The notes under the pieces: model-generated
The model's input: only the letters and a program-made list of their open reading frames with translations
What the model was told of the DNA's origin: nothing
The model's database searches: none
Shown here: positions 48,692 to 59,871 of the stretch, piece by piece
Numbering within the stretch: the stretch's first letter is position 1
Layout of the letters: each line of letters begins with the position of its first letter
Assembly: GCF_001905125.1 (NCBI RefSeq)
Contig: NZ_LWLE01000001.1
Coordinates: 230,771-294,770 of the forward strand
Direction of reading: 5' to 3'
DNA from: Streptomyces sp. TSRI0281
GTDB taxonomy: Bacteria > Actinomycetota > Actinomycetes > Streptomycetales > Streptomycetaceae
DNA: 64,000 nt
Translations under genes and position numbers: made by a program

Positions 48692-50767
48692 TCAGCCCTT
48701 GCCCGTCAGGTCGATCGTGACGGTGCGCTCGGCCTGGGTCCTCCCCGCCAGCGCGGTCTTCATGGCCTGGGCCACGTCGTCCGCGCTGACCTGGTGCTTC
48801 TTGCCGTCGCCCTTGACCGCCATGATGCCGTCGAAGACACCGTCGCAGAGGGTGTCGATGGCCTTCTTGTCGTAGTAGTCGACCAGCCGGCCGTCGATCG
48901 CCCTCATGGACAGGATCTGCGGCAGGGACTTCGCCGGGCCGAACTGGATCTCCTTGGGACCGGCCTTGATGGTGATCAGGCCGGACATGGCGGGCTTGGC
49001 GAACTCCTTCATCGCCCGGTCCAGTTCGGCCTGGGTGATGGTCGGTTCGTGGCTCGCGACGGGCAGTTCGACCACGCCCGCCTTTCCGGTCTGTACCTGG
49101 GCGCGGTAGGCGTCCCGTACGGAGATCAGCGACTGGTTGACGTCCAGTGCCTTGCCCGCCTTGCCCGGTACGGCGACGGCCTTGTTCGGCTCGAACGTGA
49201 TCGTGCCGTCGTTGGCGGAGCCGGAGACGCCCGCCAGATCGGTCAGCGCGACCCCGAGCTTCTCCTCGTCGACCGGGATCACCGGGTCGGCGGGACGTAC
49301 GCCGCCGAACAGGGAGCCGATCACCGAGACCGGGTTGTAGTCGCTGCCCGCCGCCTCGCGCACGGTCTCCTGGCTGTCCAGGGTGAGTCCGGCCTTCTCC
49401 GGGTCCAGCTTCTGCTTCTTGCCGTCCACGGACAGTTGGAGGGGAGCCTGGGCCCGCTCACCGAGGGCGGCTTCGAGCTTGCCGACCGCCTGCTCCTTCG
49501 TGCCGCCGCCGATGTCGACGCCGAGCACGGTGGTGCCCTTGGGGACCTCGGAGTGGTTCAGCACGAGCCCGGCGCCGTACGCGACACCGAACAGCACGAA
49601 GACGCCCACGCCGAGCAGGACCAGCTTGGAGCGGCCCTTCTTGGCGGGCGCGGCCTTCGGAGCCGGACGGGCCGAGGGTCCGGGCGCCGGAACGGCCGCA
49701 CCGGCGGGTCCGCTGCCCATCGGGCCCGGTCCCGCCCCGTCGAGGCCGGCCGGCCTGCTCGGGAACGTCGAGCGGGGCTCGCTCGGCACGACGGGGATGC
49801 CGCTGGTGAGCGTGTCACCGGAGACATGACCGCCGGAACCGGGCTCGGGTGCCGGGGGCTGCGGGGTCAGGATCGCGGTGTCGTCCGACATCCGCGGCGG
49901 TACGCCACCGGGGCCGCCGGGCACCATCGGACCCGGACCGCCGGGCACCATCGGGCCGGGGCCCGCCGGGCCGCCCAGGCCGTGGAGCGCGCCGAGGTCG
50001 GGCGTCAGGGACGAACTGCCGGTGGCCGGTCCCGTGGTGGGACCGGACGGGCCGGGCGTACGCACACCCAGGTTGGGGGTCGCCCGCGGACCGCCGCCGG
50101 GAACCCCGGCACCGAAGTCGTCCAGCGCGCTGCCGCCGGGCTGCGGGCCGTCCGAGAAGTACGGCAGCTCGGCCCGGGGCGGGGTGGCCCCCGCACCGGC
50201 TCCGGTGCCCGCGCCGCCGCCCGGACCGGGCGCCGCGGTGCCACCGTCGGAGGACCCGGTGGCGCCGGTGCCGCCCGTGCTGCCGACCACGGAGGTGGTC
50301 GTCGGGGTCTTGCGCGGCGCGAACCAGTCGCTGCCGCTCTTCTCCTTGGCCGGCCTGTCGGCGGACGGCTCGGCGGACGGACCGCCGTCCCGCGCCTCCG
50401 CGGCCGGTCCGCCGGGTGTCCCGCCCGCGGTGGGCGAGGACCCGGGACCGGGCATGCCGGGTCGCGGGGTGCCGCCCGTGCGCTCGGATGCGGAACGGCC
50501 CCCGGACGTGTCGCCGTCGCCCATCGGCGTACGCATCACGACCGGCGGGATGGGACGCGAACCGGGGATGTTGATCCGGATGCGCGTCGTCAGCGTCGTC
50601 TCGGTTCTCGGTTCTCCGGGCCGGGGCGGGTCGGCAGGTTCCGGCGTCTCGTCCGGGCCGTCCTGCGACGGATACTGGCGGGATCCGTACGGCGGCGTAC
50701 CCGACGGGTACGCGGCCCCGCCGCGCCCCTGGGGTCCGGAGGACGAACTGTCAGTTTCACGACTCAA
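48692..50767 (-). CDS. Membrane-anchored VanW/YoaR-like peptidoglycan-binding protein
   Basis: 691 residues. A long Gly/Pro/Ser-rich cytosolic N-terminus (about 1-385) is followed by one membrane helix (LVLLGVGVFVLFGVAYGAGL) and extracytoplasmic PG_binding_4-type domains (TVLGVDIGGGTKEQAVGKLE; VPVDEEKLGVAL-type repeats). The domain order is that of VanW-like/YoaR proteins, but the C-terminal VanW domain itself is not obvious. Start TTG 50767 follows GGGAGAA. It precedes the DUF6113/mshB pair by 175 bp on the same strand. Probable wall-associated role. Confidence 0.75.
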   Translation of the reverse strand: MSRETDSSSSGPQGRGGAAYPSGTPPYGSRQYPSQDGPDETPEPADPPRPGEPRTETTLTTRIRINIPGSRPIPPVVMRTPMGDGDTSGGRSASERTGGTPRPGMPGPGSSPTAGGTPGGPAAEARDGGPSAEPSADRPAKEKSGSDWFAPRKTPTTTSVVGSTGGTGATGSSDGGTAAPGPGGGAGTGAGAGATPPRAELPYFSDGPQPGGSALDDFGAGVPGGGPRATPNLGVRTPGPSGPTTGPATGSSSLTPDLGALHGLGGPAGPGPMVPGGPGPMVPGGPGGVPPRMSDDTAILTPQPPAPEPGSGGHVSGDTLTSGIPVVPSEPRSTFPSRPAGLDGAGPGPMGSGPAGAAVPAPGPSARPAPKAAPAKKGRSKLVLLGVGVFVLFGVAYGAGLVLNHSEVPKGTTVLGVDIGGGTKEQAVGKLEAALGERAQAPLQLSVDGKKQKLDPEKAGLTLDSQETVREAAGSDYNPVSVIGSLFGGVRPADPVIPVDEEKLGVALTDLAGVSGSANDGTITFEPNKAVAVPGKAGKALDVNQSLISVRDAYRAQVQTGKAGVVELPVASHEPTITQAELDRAMKEFAKPAMSGLITIKAGPKEIQFGPAKSLPQILSMRAIDGRLVDYYDKKAIDTLCDGVFDGIMAVKGDGKKHQVSADDVAQAMKTALAGRTQAERTVTIDLTGKG

Positions 50768-50942
50768 AGCAGGTTCTCCCGATTGGCTCCGCCGCCCGTA
50801 CTTCCCCCATGCCGCAGGCCAGGGGACGGCTCGGCGCGCGCACCACCATACTTGCCGCCGCCGACGGAGACTCCGCGAGCGGGCGAAACCTCCACCTGCG
50901 CATCACACCTGTGGGGACCCTCAAGGGCCCGGACAGGGCACA

Positions 50943-51422
50943 TCAGGTACCGGACCGGCGGGTGTGGGTGGCTGATTGCGGCAGCCTGGAGGTGGTGGCA
51001 CACATCACAGCGACGGCCATCCCGCCGAGCAGGAAGAGCGTCAGGCCGAGTTCGTCGCCGAAGACGTAGTCGCCCTCGGGCCGGCCGCTCAGCAGGACGA
51101 TCACCGCGACGAGCCAGCCCGCGGCCTGGGCCAGCGCGCCGAGCTGGGTCCCGAACAGGACACGGCCGCCGTAGAAGAGGCCCGCCGTGGCGGCCAGCGC
51201 GATCAGCAAACCGCCGGGGAACCAGGCGGCTTGGACGAGCGAGCCCGTCAGCGCGACCAGGGCCCCGAGCACCGCGAGGCCGAAGTAGGCGGCGATCCGG
51301 GCGGGGTTCGGCGGAGCGGCGAGGCCGGTGGGCCGTGCGGCGCTCCTGGGCGGCGCGTTGGTGCGCGGCGCCTGCGCCCGGGTCCTCGCCTGGGCCCGCG
51401 CCTTGTCCTTGCCCTGGCTCAT
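50943..51422 (-). CDS. DUF6113-type small membrane protein
   Basis: 159 residues. A charged N-terminus ([18 protein letters not shown]) is followed by four helices ([72 protein letters not shown]). Known as a membrane protein always found behind mshB in streptomycetes. The start overlaps the mshB stop in ATGA. Its function is unknown; association with mycothiol metabolism is only by location. Confidence 0.82.
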   Translation of the reverse strand: MSQGKDKARAQARTRAQAPRTNAPPRSAARPTGLAAPPNPARIAAYFGLAVLGALVALTGSLVQAAWFPGGLLIALAATAGLFYGGRVLFGTQLGALAQAAGWLVAVIVLLSGRPEGDYVFGDELGLTLFLLGGMAVAVMCATTSRLPQSATHTRRSGT

Positions 51423-52390
51423 GCCTGCGCTCCCCGCACATGCGCCGCGTCCCGTACGGGTGGTTCATCCCGTACATGCGGTGCGTCCGGCGTGGGGGAC
51501 GCTTCCGGCAGGCCCGCGAACAGGTCGTGCTCCCGGGTGTCCCCGGTCGCGCCCGTGGCTCCGCGCACCAGTTGGTAGTACTCGGTGGTGAGGACGGGCT
51601 GCCCGAGGTCGTTCGAAAGAGCGAAGTACGGGCCGTGCAGCGCGATCTGTGTGACATGGGCGCGCATGGCGGCCGTCTTCGCGTCCGCGTACGCCGAGCC
51701 GTCGATCTCCGTGGTGATCTCCGCGTCCCCGGTCACGCCGGGTACGTCGTCGACGGCGGCGATCCCCCCGAAGGCGTCCGGGGCCGTGTCCCGCAGCCGG
51801 GCGAAGGCCGCCTCGGCCACCGGGCGGGGCACCCGGTTCCAGTAGATCTTCGCGATCGTGTGCGGGGCGGCGGTGCCGGGACCGTACGCCGGGTCCGCGG
51901 CCAGGTCGGCGGCGCGCATCGCGACCCGGTGCGCCTGGATGTGGTCGGGGTGCCCGTAGCCGCCGTCGGGGTCGTAGGTGACGAGGACCTGGGGCCGGAC
52001 CTCCCGGATCACTTCGACGAGCGGGGCCGCCGCGTCGTCCACGGCGGTGTCCCAGAAGGCGCCGGGGCGGTGGTTCTGCTCGGCGCCCATCATGCCGGAG
52101 TCGCGGAACCGGCCGGGCCCGCCGAGGAAGCGGTGATCGCCGACGTGGAGCTCCCGCATCGCGGCGGCGAGTTCACCGACGCGATGGGCGCCCAGCGTGT
52201 CGTCCCGGTCGGCGGTGAGATGGGCGAGCGAGGGCGGGATGACCTCGCCCTCCTCGCCGAGCGTGCAGGTCACCAGTGTGACGTGGGCGCCCTCGGCGGC
52301 ATACCTGGCCATGGTGGCGCCGTTGTTGATCGACTCGTCGTCCGGGTGCGCGTGCACCAGGAGCAGACGGCGCGCGGGAAGGTCCTTCAT
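51419..52390 (-). CDS. mshB: N-acetyl-1-D-myo-inositol-2-amino-2-deoxy-alpha-D-glucopyranoside deacetylase
   Basis: 323 residues. The zinc site [20 protein letters not shown] and a later [16 protein letters not shown] are the PIG-L/MshB deacetylase motifs. The enzyme removes the acetyl group from GlcNAc-inositol in mycothiol biosynthesis. ATG 52390 ([19 protein letters not shown]) is chosen as the conserved motif follows directly. The C-terminus is extended with His/Asp/Val-rich repeats. Coupled to DUF6113 by ATGA. Position matches mycobacterial Rv1170. Confidence 0.93.
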   Translation of the reverse strand: MKDLPARRLLLVHAHPDDESINNGATMARYAAEGAHVTLVTCTLGEEGEVIPPSLAHLTADRDDTLGAHRVGELAAAMRELHVGDHRFLGGPGRFRDSGMMGAEQNHRPGAFWDTAVDDAAAPLVEVIREVRPQVLVTYDPDGGYGHPDHIQAHRVAMRAADLAADPAYGPGTAAPHTIAKIYWNRVPRPVAEAAFARLRDTAPDAFGGIAAVDDVPGVTGDAEITTEIDGSAYADAKTAAMRAHVTQIALHGPYFALSNDLGQPVLTTEYYQLVRGATGATGDTREHDLFAGLPEASPTPDAPHVRDEPPVRDAAHVRGAQA

Positions 52391-52519
52391 GAGGACCACC
52401 CTACGAGCCCGGCCCGGCTCCGGGGAGCGGCATCCGGGGCCGGGGGGCTCAGATACCCGGCATCGACCGGTGCGCGGGCAGAAGCCGAGCGCACACGGTC
52501 AGAAGACGGGTGCGCACGG

Positions 52520-52714
52520 TCAGAACTTGATGCTGCCGATCATCCCCGCCACGTTGGTCGTCAGATCGGAGATGGTCGGCGCGATGGACGAACTCGCGAT
52601 GTAGAACCCGAGCAGCATGCAGACCACCGCGTGTCCGCCCTTCAGTCCGGATTTCCGGATCAGCAGGAAGACGATGATCGCCAGCAGCACTACCGCCGAA
52701 ATCGAGAGCGCCAC
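52520..52714 (-). CDS. Small two-helix membrane protein
   Basis: 64 residues: ALSISAVVLLAIIVFLLIRK, a short linker, then AVVCMLLGFYIASSSIAPTI. The GTG start at 52714 has GGAGGTGA about 7 nt upstream. The helix-linker-helix architecture is seen in Streptomyces conserved small proteins of unknown function. It lies upstream of mshB on the same strand, separated by 129 bp. No function proposed. Confidence 0.75.
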   Translation of the reverse strand: MALSISAVVLLAIIVFLLIRKSGLKGGHAVVCMLLGFYIASSSIAPTISDLTTNVAGMIGSIKF

Positions 52715-52879
52715 GGCGGTTCACCTCCATCAGTACGGTCGGGACGGGCAGCACACGTGGAGCCAGCAGGTTCATACCCACCGAGCGCTACGGATCATAA
52801 CTATCCGTGCCAACGCATTGATCGGGGCACAGCAGCACGAGGGGCGCACGGACCGGCGGCTCCGTCTATGTTCAGAGCC

Positions 52880-55006
52880 ATGACCTCGCAGAAGCTGTCC
52901 TTTCCCCGCCAGCACGCACGGACCCAGCGGTTCACTCTCGGCGCACCACGCGCGTTCACCGTCTCACCGGATGAGACACGGGTGATCTTCCTGCGCTCGT
53001 CCGGTGGCACCGATCGCACCAACCGGCTCTGGGTGCTGGACCCGGCGACCGGCGAGGAGCGTATGGCCGCCGACCCCGAGGCGCTGCTGGGCGGTTCGGC
53101 GGAACGCCTGTCGCCCCAGGAGCGGGCGCGGCGCGAGCGGACCCGTGAGGGGTCGGCGGGCATCGTCGGCTACGCGGTGGACGCTGCGGCCGAGTTGGCG
53201 GCGTTCGCGCTCTCCGGGAAGGTGTACGTGGCCGAATTGCGGGCCGGGACGGCGCGGGCGCTGCCGGTGCCCGGTCCGGTGATCGACCCGCGGCCCTCCC
53301 CCGACGGCCGGCACATCGCCTACGTCGCACGGGGTGCGCTGCGGGTCGTGAGCGCGGCGGGCGAGGACGACCGGGCGCTCGCCGAACCGGAGGCCCCGCA
53401 CATCACCTACGGCCTCGCGGAGTTCATCGCGGCCGAGGAGATGCAGCGCTTCCGGGGCTTCTGGTGGTCGCCGGAATCGGACCGGCTACTGGTGGCCCGC
53501 GCCGACGACAGCGCCGTACAGCGTTGGTGGATCGCCGATCCGGCGCATCCGGACCGCAGGCCCGCCGAGGTCGCCTACCCGGCCGCGGGGACGCCCAACG
53601 CCGAGGTGCGGCTCTTCCTGACGGACCTGGACGGGACCCGCACCGAGGTGGTCTGGGACCGGGCGCGCTACCCGTATCTCGCCCAGGTGCACTGGTCGGC
53701 GGCGGGCGCGCCGCTGCTGCTGGTGCAGGCCCGCGACCAGCGCGGCCAGCGGTATCTGGCGGTGGACACCGAGACCGGTGCGACGCGGACCGTACATGCC
53801 GACGAGGACCCGGTGTGGCTTGATCTTTTCCCCGGGGTGCCCGCGTGGGCGCCGGACGGGCGGCTCGTACGGATCACCGACGAGGGCGGCGCGCGGGTGC
53901 TCGCGGTCGGCGACCGGCCGTTGACGGGGGCCCAGTTGCACATCCAGGCGGTGCTGGACATCGGGGAGTCGGATGTCCTCGTGTCGGCGACGGCGGGCGA
54001 GGAGGCCGCCGATCCGGAGACCGGGCAGAGCCATGTGTACCGGGTCAACGAGCTGGGCATCGAGCGGCTTTCCGAGGGGGTGGGGATGCACTCCGCGGTC
54101 CGGTCCGGCGCCCTGACGGTGCTGCTGTCGGCATCGCCGGACCGGCCCGGGACGACCGTGCGGGTCCTGCGGGACGGCAAGCGGATCGCCCAGGTCGCGA
54201 ACTTTGCCCAGGAACCGGTGCTGTCCGCCCGGGTGACGCTCACGGAGGGGGGCGCACGGCGAATTCCGTGCGCCGTGCTGCTTCCCACGAGCTATAAGGA
54301 GTCGGACGGTCCGCTTCCGGTTCTCATGGATCCGTACGGCGGGCCACACGGCCGCCGGGTGGTCGCCGCGCACAACGCGCATCTGACGTCCCAGTGGTTC
54401 GCCGATCAGGGCTTCGCGGTGGTCGTCGCGGACGGCCGGGGCGCACCGGGCCGGTCACCGGGCTGGGAGAAGGCCGTCCGGGACAATTTCGTCCTCAGCC
54501 TCGACGACCAGATCGAGGCGCTGCACGCGCTCGCCGGGCGCTTCCCGCTGGACCTGTCCAGGGTGGCGATCCGTGGCTGGTCGTACGGCGGGTATCTCTC
54601 CGCGCTCGCGGTGCTGCGGCGCCCCGACGTCTTCCACGCGGCGGTCGTGGGCGCCCCGGTGACCGACTGGCGGCTGTACGACACCCACTACACCGAGCGC
54701 TATCTCGGCGACCCCGCCGAGCAGCCCGAGGTGTACGCGCACAACGCCCTGATGACGGACGACGGGCTGTCCGAGCCCGCCGGGCAGGCACGCCCGATGA
54801 TGATCGTCCACGGGCTGGCGGACGACAACGTGGTGGTCGCCCATGCGCTGCGGCTGTCCTCGGCGCTGCTCGCGGCGGGGCGGCCGCACGAGGTGCTGCC
54901 GCTGAGCGGGGTGACACACATGACGCCGCAGGAGCAGGTCGCGGAGAACCTGCTCCTGCTCCAGGTGGACTTCCTCAAGCGGTCACTGGGACTGACGGGC
55001 GCCTGA
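52880..55006 (+). CDS. S9 family dipeptidyl peptidase IV-like serine peptidase
   Basis: 708 residues. An N-terminal beta-propeller (VIFLRSSGGTDRTNRLWVLD, then HIAYVARGALRVVSAAGE) precedes an alpha/beta hydrolase with nucleophile elbow AIRGWSYGGYLSALAV, Asp in HGLADDNVVVAHALRL, and His in PLSGVTHMTPQEQ. These enzymes release dipeptides with proline or alanine at P1. No signal peptide: cytosolic. -10 TATGTT (52867-52872) sits 7 nt before ATG 52880, leaderless. The neighbouring oligopeptide permease genes fit a peptide-salvage setting. Confidence 0.93.
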   Translation: MTSQKLSFPRQHARTQRFTLGAPRAFTVSPDETRVIFLRSSGGTDRTNRLWVLDPATGEERMAADPEALLGGSAERLSPQERARRERTREGSAGIVGYAVDAAAELAAFALSGKVYVAELRAGTARALPVPGPVIDPRPSPDGRHIAYVARGALRVVSAAGEDDRALAEPEAPHITYGLAEFIAAEEMQRFRGFWWSPESDRLLVARADDSAVQRWWIADPAHPDRRPAEVAYPAAGTPNAEVRLFLTDLDGTRTEVVWDRARYPYLAQVHWSAAGAPLLLVQARDQRGQRYLAVDTETGATRTVHADEDPVWLDLFPGVPAWAPDGRLVRITDEGGARVLAVGDRPLTGAQLHIQAVLDIGESDVLVSATAGEEAADPETGQSHVYRVNELGIERLSEGVGMHSAVRSGALTVLLSASPDRPGTTVRVLRDGKRIAQVANFAQEPVLSARVTLTEGGARRIPCAVLLPTSYKESDGPLPVLMDPYGGPHGRRVVAAHNAHLTSQWFADQGFAVVVADGRGAPGRSPGWEKAVRDNFVLSLDDQIEALHALAGRFPLDLSRVAIRGWSYGGYLSALAVLRRPDVFHAAVVGAPVTDWRLYDTHYTERYLGDPAEQPEVYAHNALMTDDGLSEPAGQARPMMIVHGLADDNVVVAHALRLSSALLAAGRPHEVLPLSGVTHMTPQEQVAENLLLLQVDFLKRSLGLTGA

Positions 55007-55080
55007 GACCGCGGCGGTGCGGCCCCGTGCGCCCCGGCCCCCGAAGGCCCGGTGGCCGAGCCGCCGTCGGTGAGGCCCCG

Positions 55081-56250
55081 TCACCAGCCGGGCGGCGGGG
55101 ACGAGGGCGGCGGGGGCCCGAAGCCGGGTGCCCCGCCCGGCGGGGCGGCGGGCGGGGCACCCGGTGCGGAGCTCTGGGGTCCGCCCTGCGGGGGGCCGTA
55201 GCCGGGAGCCTGGCCGGGGACGGGCGGGTAGCCGTAGCCGGGGCCCTGACCCTGCCCCGGGCCCTGTCCGTAGCCCTGTCCGGCGGCGGGGCCCCACCCC
55301 TGGCTCCAGCCGCCGGGGCCGTAGCCCTGACCGCCGGTGCCGGGGACCTCCTCGACGCCCCCGCGTCCCAGCGCGACGAGGGTGACCGCCCCGGCGAGGA
55401 CCGAGAAGAACAGGGTCAGCAGGTTCAGCTGGTACTCGGTCCCCAGGTCGGCGAAGCGGTCCAGCAGGTCGTGGTGGACCGTGCGGGCGACGCCCAGGAC
55501 CCCGGAGGTCAGCACGAACCCGGCGGCGATCATGCCGAGCGGCCGGGAGTGGACCGCGCGGACGACGGCGCTGAAGGCCGCGACCAGGCAGAGCAGGGCG
55601 ACCGCCACGCTGTTCCAGCCGGGCGGCGCGTCGGTGAGCACGACCCGGATCTGCTCCCCGCCGGTGTACCAGGCGGGGTAGAGGTAGTCGGGCAGGACGA
55701 ACGCCTGCCGGACCTCCCAGGCGAGATAGAACACCCCCGTGGCGCCCAGCGCCAGGAAGGTGAGGACCCCGGCGCCCCGGCCGGGCCGGACGTGCCGGGC
55801 TCCGCCGCCGTCGTCCGCCGGCCTGCGTCCCGCCGCCCCGGTGACGACGAGCGCGAGCGCGGCGGCCAGCGCCACGAAGGTGCCGAGCATCGCGCGGGTG
55901 CGCAGCTCGTCCGCGTAACTGCCGTCCATCCACGAGGAACCGGTGATCCAGACCCCGGGGAGGCGCACGGCCAGGGTGGCCACTCCGGTGGTGACCAGTA
56001 CCGAGGCGGCGATCGAGGAACGCAGCGCGGCGACGGCGGCCAGCACATAGACCACGAGCAGCACTCCGCTGCCCTGCGAGGTGGCGGGCACGCCCTTCGC
56101 CCGCGCGTCCATGTAACCGGCCCAGTACTCCCACAGTTCGGCCGGTCCGCCGGTCACTCTGAGGTCCCGTACGATCCAGCCCGCCGTGATCAGCGCGAGT
56201 ACGGCGCAGAGAACCGCGCCGGTGATTCTTGCTCCCCGTGTGAATGTCAC
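55081..56250 (-). CDS. Membrane protein with Gly/Pro/Tyr-rich C-terminal tail
   Basis: About 389 residues. Seven or so membrane helices (ITGAVLCAVLALITAGWIVR; VLLVVYVLAAVAAL; LNLLTLFFSVLAGAVTLVAL) followed by a tail of about 90 residues rich in GYGQGPGQGQ and PPQGGPQ. The tail is low-complexity and may mediate multimerisation or surface association. GTG about 56250 is chosen (VTFTRGARITGAVL); an ATG at 56334 adds a basic segment. I do not recognise the family. It converges with the S9 peptidase. Confidence 0.68.
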   Translation of the reverse strand: MTFTRGARITGAVLCAVLALITAGWIVRDLRVTGGPAELWEYWAGYMDARAKGVPATSQGSGVLLVVYVLAAVAALRSSIAASVLVTTGVATLAVRLPGVWITGSSWMDGSYADELRTRAMLGTFVALAAALALVVTGAAGRRPADDGGGARHVRPGRGAGVLTFLALGATGVFYLAWEVRQAFVLPDYLYPAWYTGGEQIRVVLTDAPPGWNSVAVALLCLVAAFSAVVRAVHSRPLGMIAAGFVLTSGVLGVARTVHHDLLDRFADLGTEYQLNLLTLFFSVLAGAVTLVALGRGGVEEVPGTGGQGYGPGGWSQGWGPAAGQGYGQGPGQGQGPGYGYPPVPGQAPGYGPPQGGPQSSAPGAPPAAPPGGAPGFGPPPPSSPPPGW

Positions 56251-56659
56251 ACCGGCGATACTCCACTGCCTCGCGGCGATGAACAAGCGGATCCGGAGGA
56301 AAGGCGGGTAACGGGTAACCGACCGGGGCGACATGACGACACCCCGGCCGGTTCACGGCACCCGCACGGCCGTACGTCGTTCATCCTGAGGCGTGCGTAT
56401 ATCCGGGCCGCGACAGCCGAGTTGCTTCCGTGTTAACGAATTTGGTGCGCATTTATCGCTTCATGTCGCCCGGCTCCCCGGCCGCGCCGAGCGGCCGGAG
56501 CCCCGTTCCGCGACTGTTCCGCGCCTGTTCCGCGTCCGTCCGGTCCGCCCTGGCCCGCCCTTGCCCCGGTCAAGCGCTGTTCCGTGGGGAATTGACGGGG
56601 AATTCGGTTCGGGACCGGGTCGAAGACCGTCCGTCGGATGTGCGCACGGCCGCTGTTCC
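56251..56659. repeat. Intergenic region with triple 11-bp repeat
   Basis: 409 bp without a confident gene. Three tandem 11-bp units of the form YGTTCCGCGNC run 56504-56536. The segment around 56657-56678 (CAATCGCCGGACGGG) resembles a widespread Streptomyces intergenic repeat, and here it encodes the last residues of the DppF-type gene. No T-run terminator was noted. Confidence 0.5.
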
Positions 56660-57902
56660 TCAATCGCCGGACGGGTTTGCCCTGCCGGTTTCCTCATCGG
56701 AATTCTCCGGCGGCGGGCCCTTCCTGAGCGCTGTGCCGGGAGCCTCCACGTCGGGGCCCCGGGTCTGCCCCGGGGCGTCCGGCCCGCCGCCCGGCGGCAC
56801 CACCCGCTTCTCCTCCGCGAAGTGGCACGCCGAGTCGTGCTTCGCCGGGGTGTCCACCAGCCGGAACACCGCCGGGACCGCCAGCAGCGGCACCTCCAGC
56901 TCGCACCGCTCCTGCGCCTTCCAGCAGCGGGTGCGGAAGCGGCAGCCCGACGGCGGGTGCGCCGGTGAGGGCACATCGCCGTGCAGGATGATCCGCTCGC
57001 GGTACTCGCGGGCCATCGGGTCCGGCACCGGGACCGCCGACAGCAGTGCCTGGGTGTAGGGGTGCGTGGGGTGTTCGTAGATCTGCTCGTCGGTGCCGAT
57101 CTCGATGATCCGCCCCAGGTACATCACCCCGACCCGGTCGGAGATGTGCCGGACGATCGACAGGTCGTGCGCGATGAACAGGAAGCTGAGGTCGAACTCC
57201 GCCTGGAGCCGGTCCAGCAGGTTGACCACCTGCGCCTGCACCGACACGTCGAGCGCGGAGACCGGCTCGTCGGCGACGATGATCTCCGGGTTGAGCGCGA
57301 GGCCGCGGGCGATGCCGATGCGCTGGCGCTGGCCTCCGGAGAACTGGTGCGGATAGCGGTTGATGTACTCCGGGTTGAGCCCGACGACGTCCAGCAGGTC
57401 CTGCACCTTGCCGCGCCGGCTGCCCTTGGGCGCGACCTCGGGGTGGATCTCGTACGGCTCCCCGATGATGTCGCCGACCGTCATCCGCGGGTTCAGCGAG
57501 GTGTACGGGTCCTGGAACACCATCTGGATGTTGCGGCGCACGGCCTTCAGCGCCCGGCCGGACAGCTTGGTGATGTCCTCGCCCTTGTAGCGGATCACGC
57601 CCGCCGTCGGCCGTTCCAGGTGGACCAGCATCCGGGCGACGGTCGACTTGCCGCAGCCGGACTCCCCCACGATGCCGAGGGTCTCGCCCGCCGACAGGTC
57701 GAAGGAGACCCCGTCGACGGCCTTGACCGCGCCGACCTGCTTCTTGAACAGAATGCCCTGGGTCAGCGGGTAGTACTTGACGAGGTCGCGGACCTCCAGG
57801 ATCGGGTCGCCGTTCGCGTACGCCGTCCGCTCCCGCGCCTTGGACAGCAGGGTGGCGGCCACCTCGCCCTCTTCGCGCGCTTCCTTGCGTCCGCCGGAGT
57901 GG

Positions 57903-57913
<11 letters not shown>
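56660..57913 (-). CDS. Oligopeptide ABC transporter ATP-binding protein, DppF/OppF-type (operon 1)
   Basis: 417 residues. Walker [18 protein letters not shown], signature [17 protein letters not shown], Walker [15 protein letters not shown], and the OppF C-terminal oligopeptide domain with [15 protein letters not shown] (Cys cluster). The C-terminus ends in a Pro/Gly-rich tail ending ANPSGD. ATG 57913 overlaps DppD by 11 bp. The gene shares long identical DNA blocks with 62678-63820 (e.g. 57458-57579). Powers peptide import with DppB/C/D. Confidence 0.93.
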
Positions 57914-58880
<967 letters not shown>

Positions 58881-58893
58881 GGCAACGGGCTCC

Positions 58894-59871
58894 TCAGCGC
58901 AGCTTGGGGTCGAGGGCGTCGCGCACCGCGTCGCCGAGCATGATGAACGCGAGCACGGTGACCGCCAGCGCTCCGGCGGGCCAGAGCAGCATGTGCGGGG
59001 CGTTGCGGATGTAGTTGGACGCGGCGGAGATGTCGATGCCCCAGGACACCGCGGGGTCCTTCAGGCCGACGCCGAGGTACGACAGGGTCGCCTCCAGCGA
59101 GATGTACGTCCCCAGGGCGATCGTCGCGACGACGATGACCGGGGCGATGGCGTTGGGGGTGATGTGGCGCAGCATCATCCGTGTGTTGGAGGCGCCGAGC
59201 GCGCGGGCCGCCTGGACGTAGTCGTTCTGTTTGGCGGTGATCACCGAGCCGCGGGCGATACGGGCGATCTGCGGCCAGCCCAGCAGGACGATGAAGCCGA
59301 CGACGGGCCAGACGGTGGAGCTGGTGACGACGGAGAGGAAGACGAGCCCGCCGAGGACCACCGGGATGCCGAAGAAGACGTCGGTGATGCGGGAGAGGAT
59401 CGCGTCCCAGAAGCCCCCGAAGAAGCCGGCCAGGCCGCCGAGCACACTGCCCAGGATCGCGACGCCGAGGGTGGCGCAGACGCCGACGGTGACGGAGGTC
59501 CGGGTGCCGTAGACGACCCGGGTGTAGACATCGCGGCCCTGTGGGTCGAAGCCGAAGGGGTGGCCGGGTTCGGAGCCCTTCTGGGCGTCGTCGAGGTTGG
59601 CCTGGAGCGGGTCGCCGTCGGCGATCAGGGAGGGCCAGATCGAGATGATCACCAGGAAGAGGATGACCAGGGCGGAGATGATGAAGACGGGGTTGCGGCG
59701 CAGGTCGCGCCACGCGTCGGACCAGAGGCTGTGCGGTTTGCCGGACGGTCCCGTTCCTTCGGGGCCGCCCGGCGTCTTCTCCAGGGTCGTGCCCTCCTCC
59801 AGGGCGAGGTCCATCGCGCCACCGGCTCCCGCCGGGGAGATCGCACCGTCCGATGACTGCGGCTCAGGCAT
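58894..59871 (-). CDS. Oligopeptide ABC transporter permease, DppC/OppC-type (operon 1)
   Basis: 325 residues. About six helices; a cytosolic N-terminal extension (PEPQSSDGAISPAGAGGAMD) precedes NPVFIISALVILFLVIISIW. The EAA loop is in DYVQAARALGASNTRMML. The N-terminal extension is typical of OppC. ATG 59871 overlaps DppB stop by 8 bp. Forms the translocation channel with DppB. Confidence 0.95.
   Translation of the reverse strand: MPEPQSSDGAISPAGAGGAMDLALEEGTTLEKTPGGPEGTGPSGKPHSLWSDAWRDLRRNPVFIISALVILFLVIISIWPSLIADGDPLQANLDDAQKGSEPGHPFGFDPQGRDVYTRVVYGTRTSVTVGVCATLGVAILGSVLGGLAGFFGGFWDAILSRITDVFFGIPVVLGGLVFLSVVTSSTVWPVVGFIVLLGWPQIARIARGSVITAKQNDYVQAARALGASNTRMMLRHITPNAIAPVIVVATIALGTYISLEATLSYLGVGLKDPAVSWGIDISAASNYIRNAPHMLLWPAGALAVTVLAFIMLGDAVRDALDPKLR

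Noticed and set aside
48608..55006. A 2132-codon open frame on the plus strand crossing many genes
   Set aside because: Its first two thirds run antisense to the VanW-like, DUF6113 and MshB genes and consist of Arg/Gly/Ala-rich nonsense, typical of shadow frames in GC-rich DNA. Only the S9 peptidase part from 52880 is a real gene.
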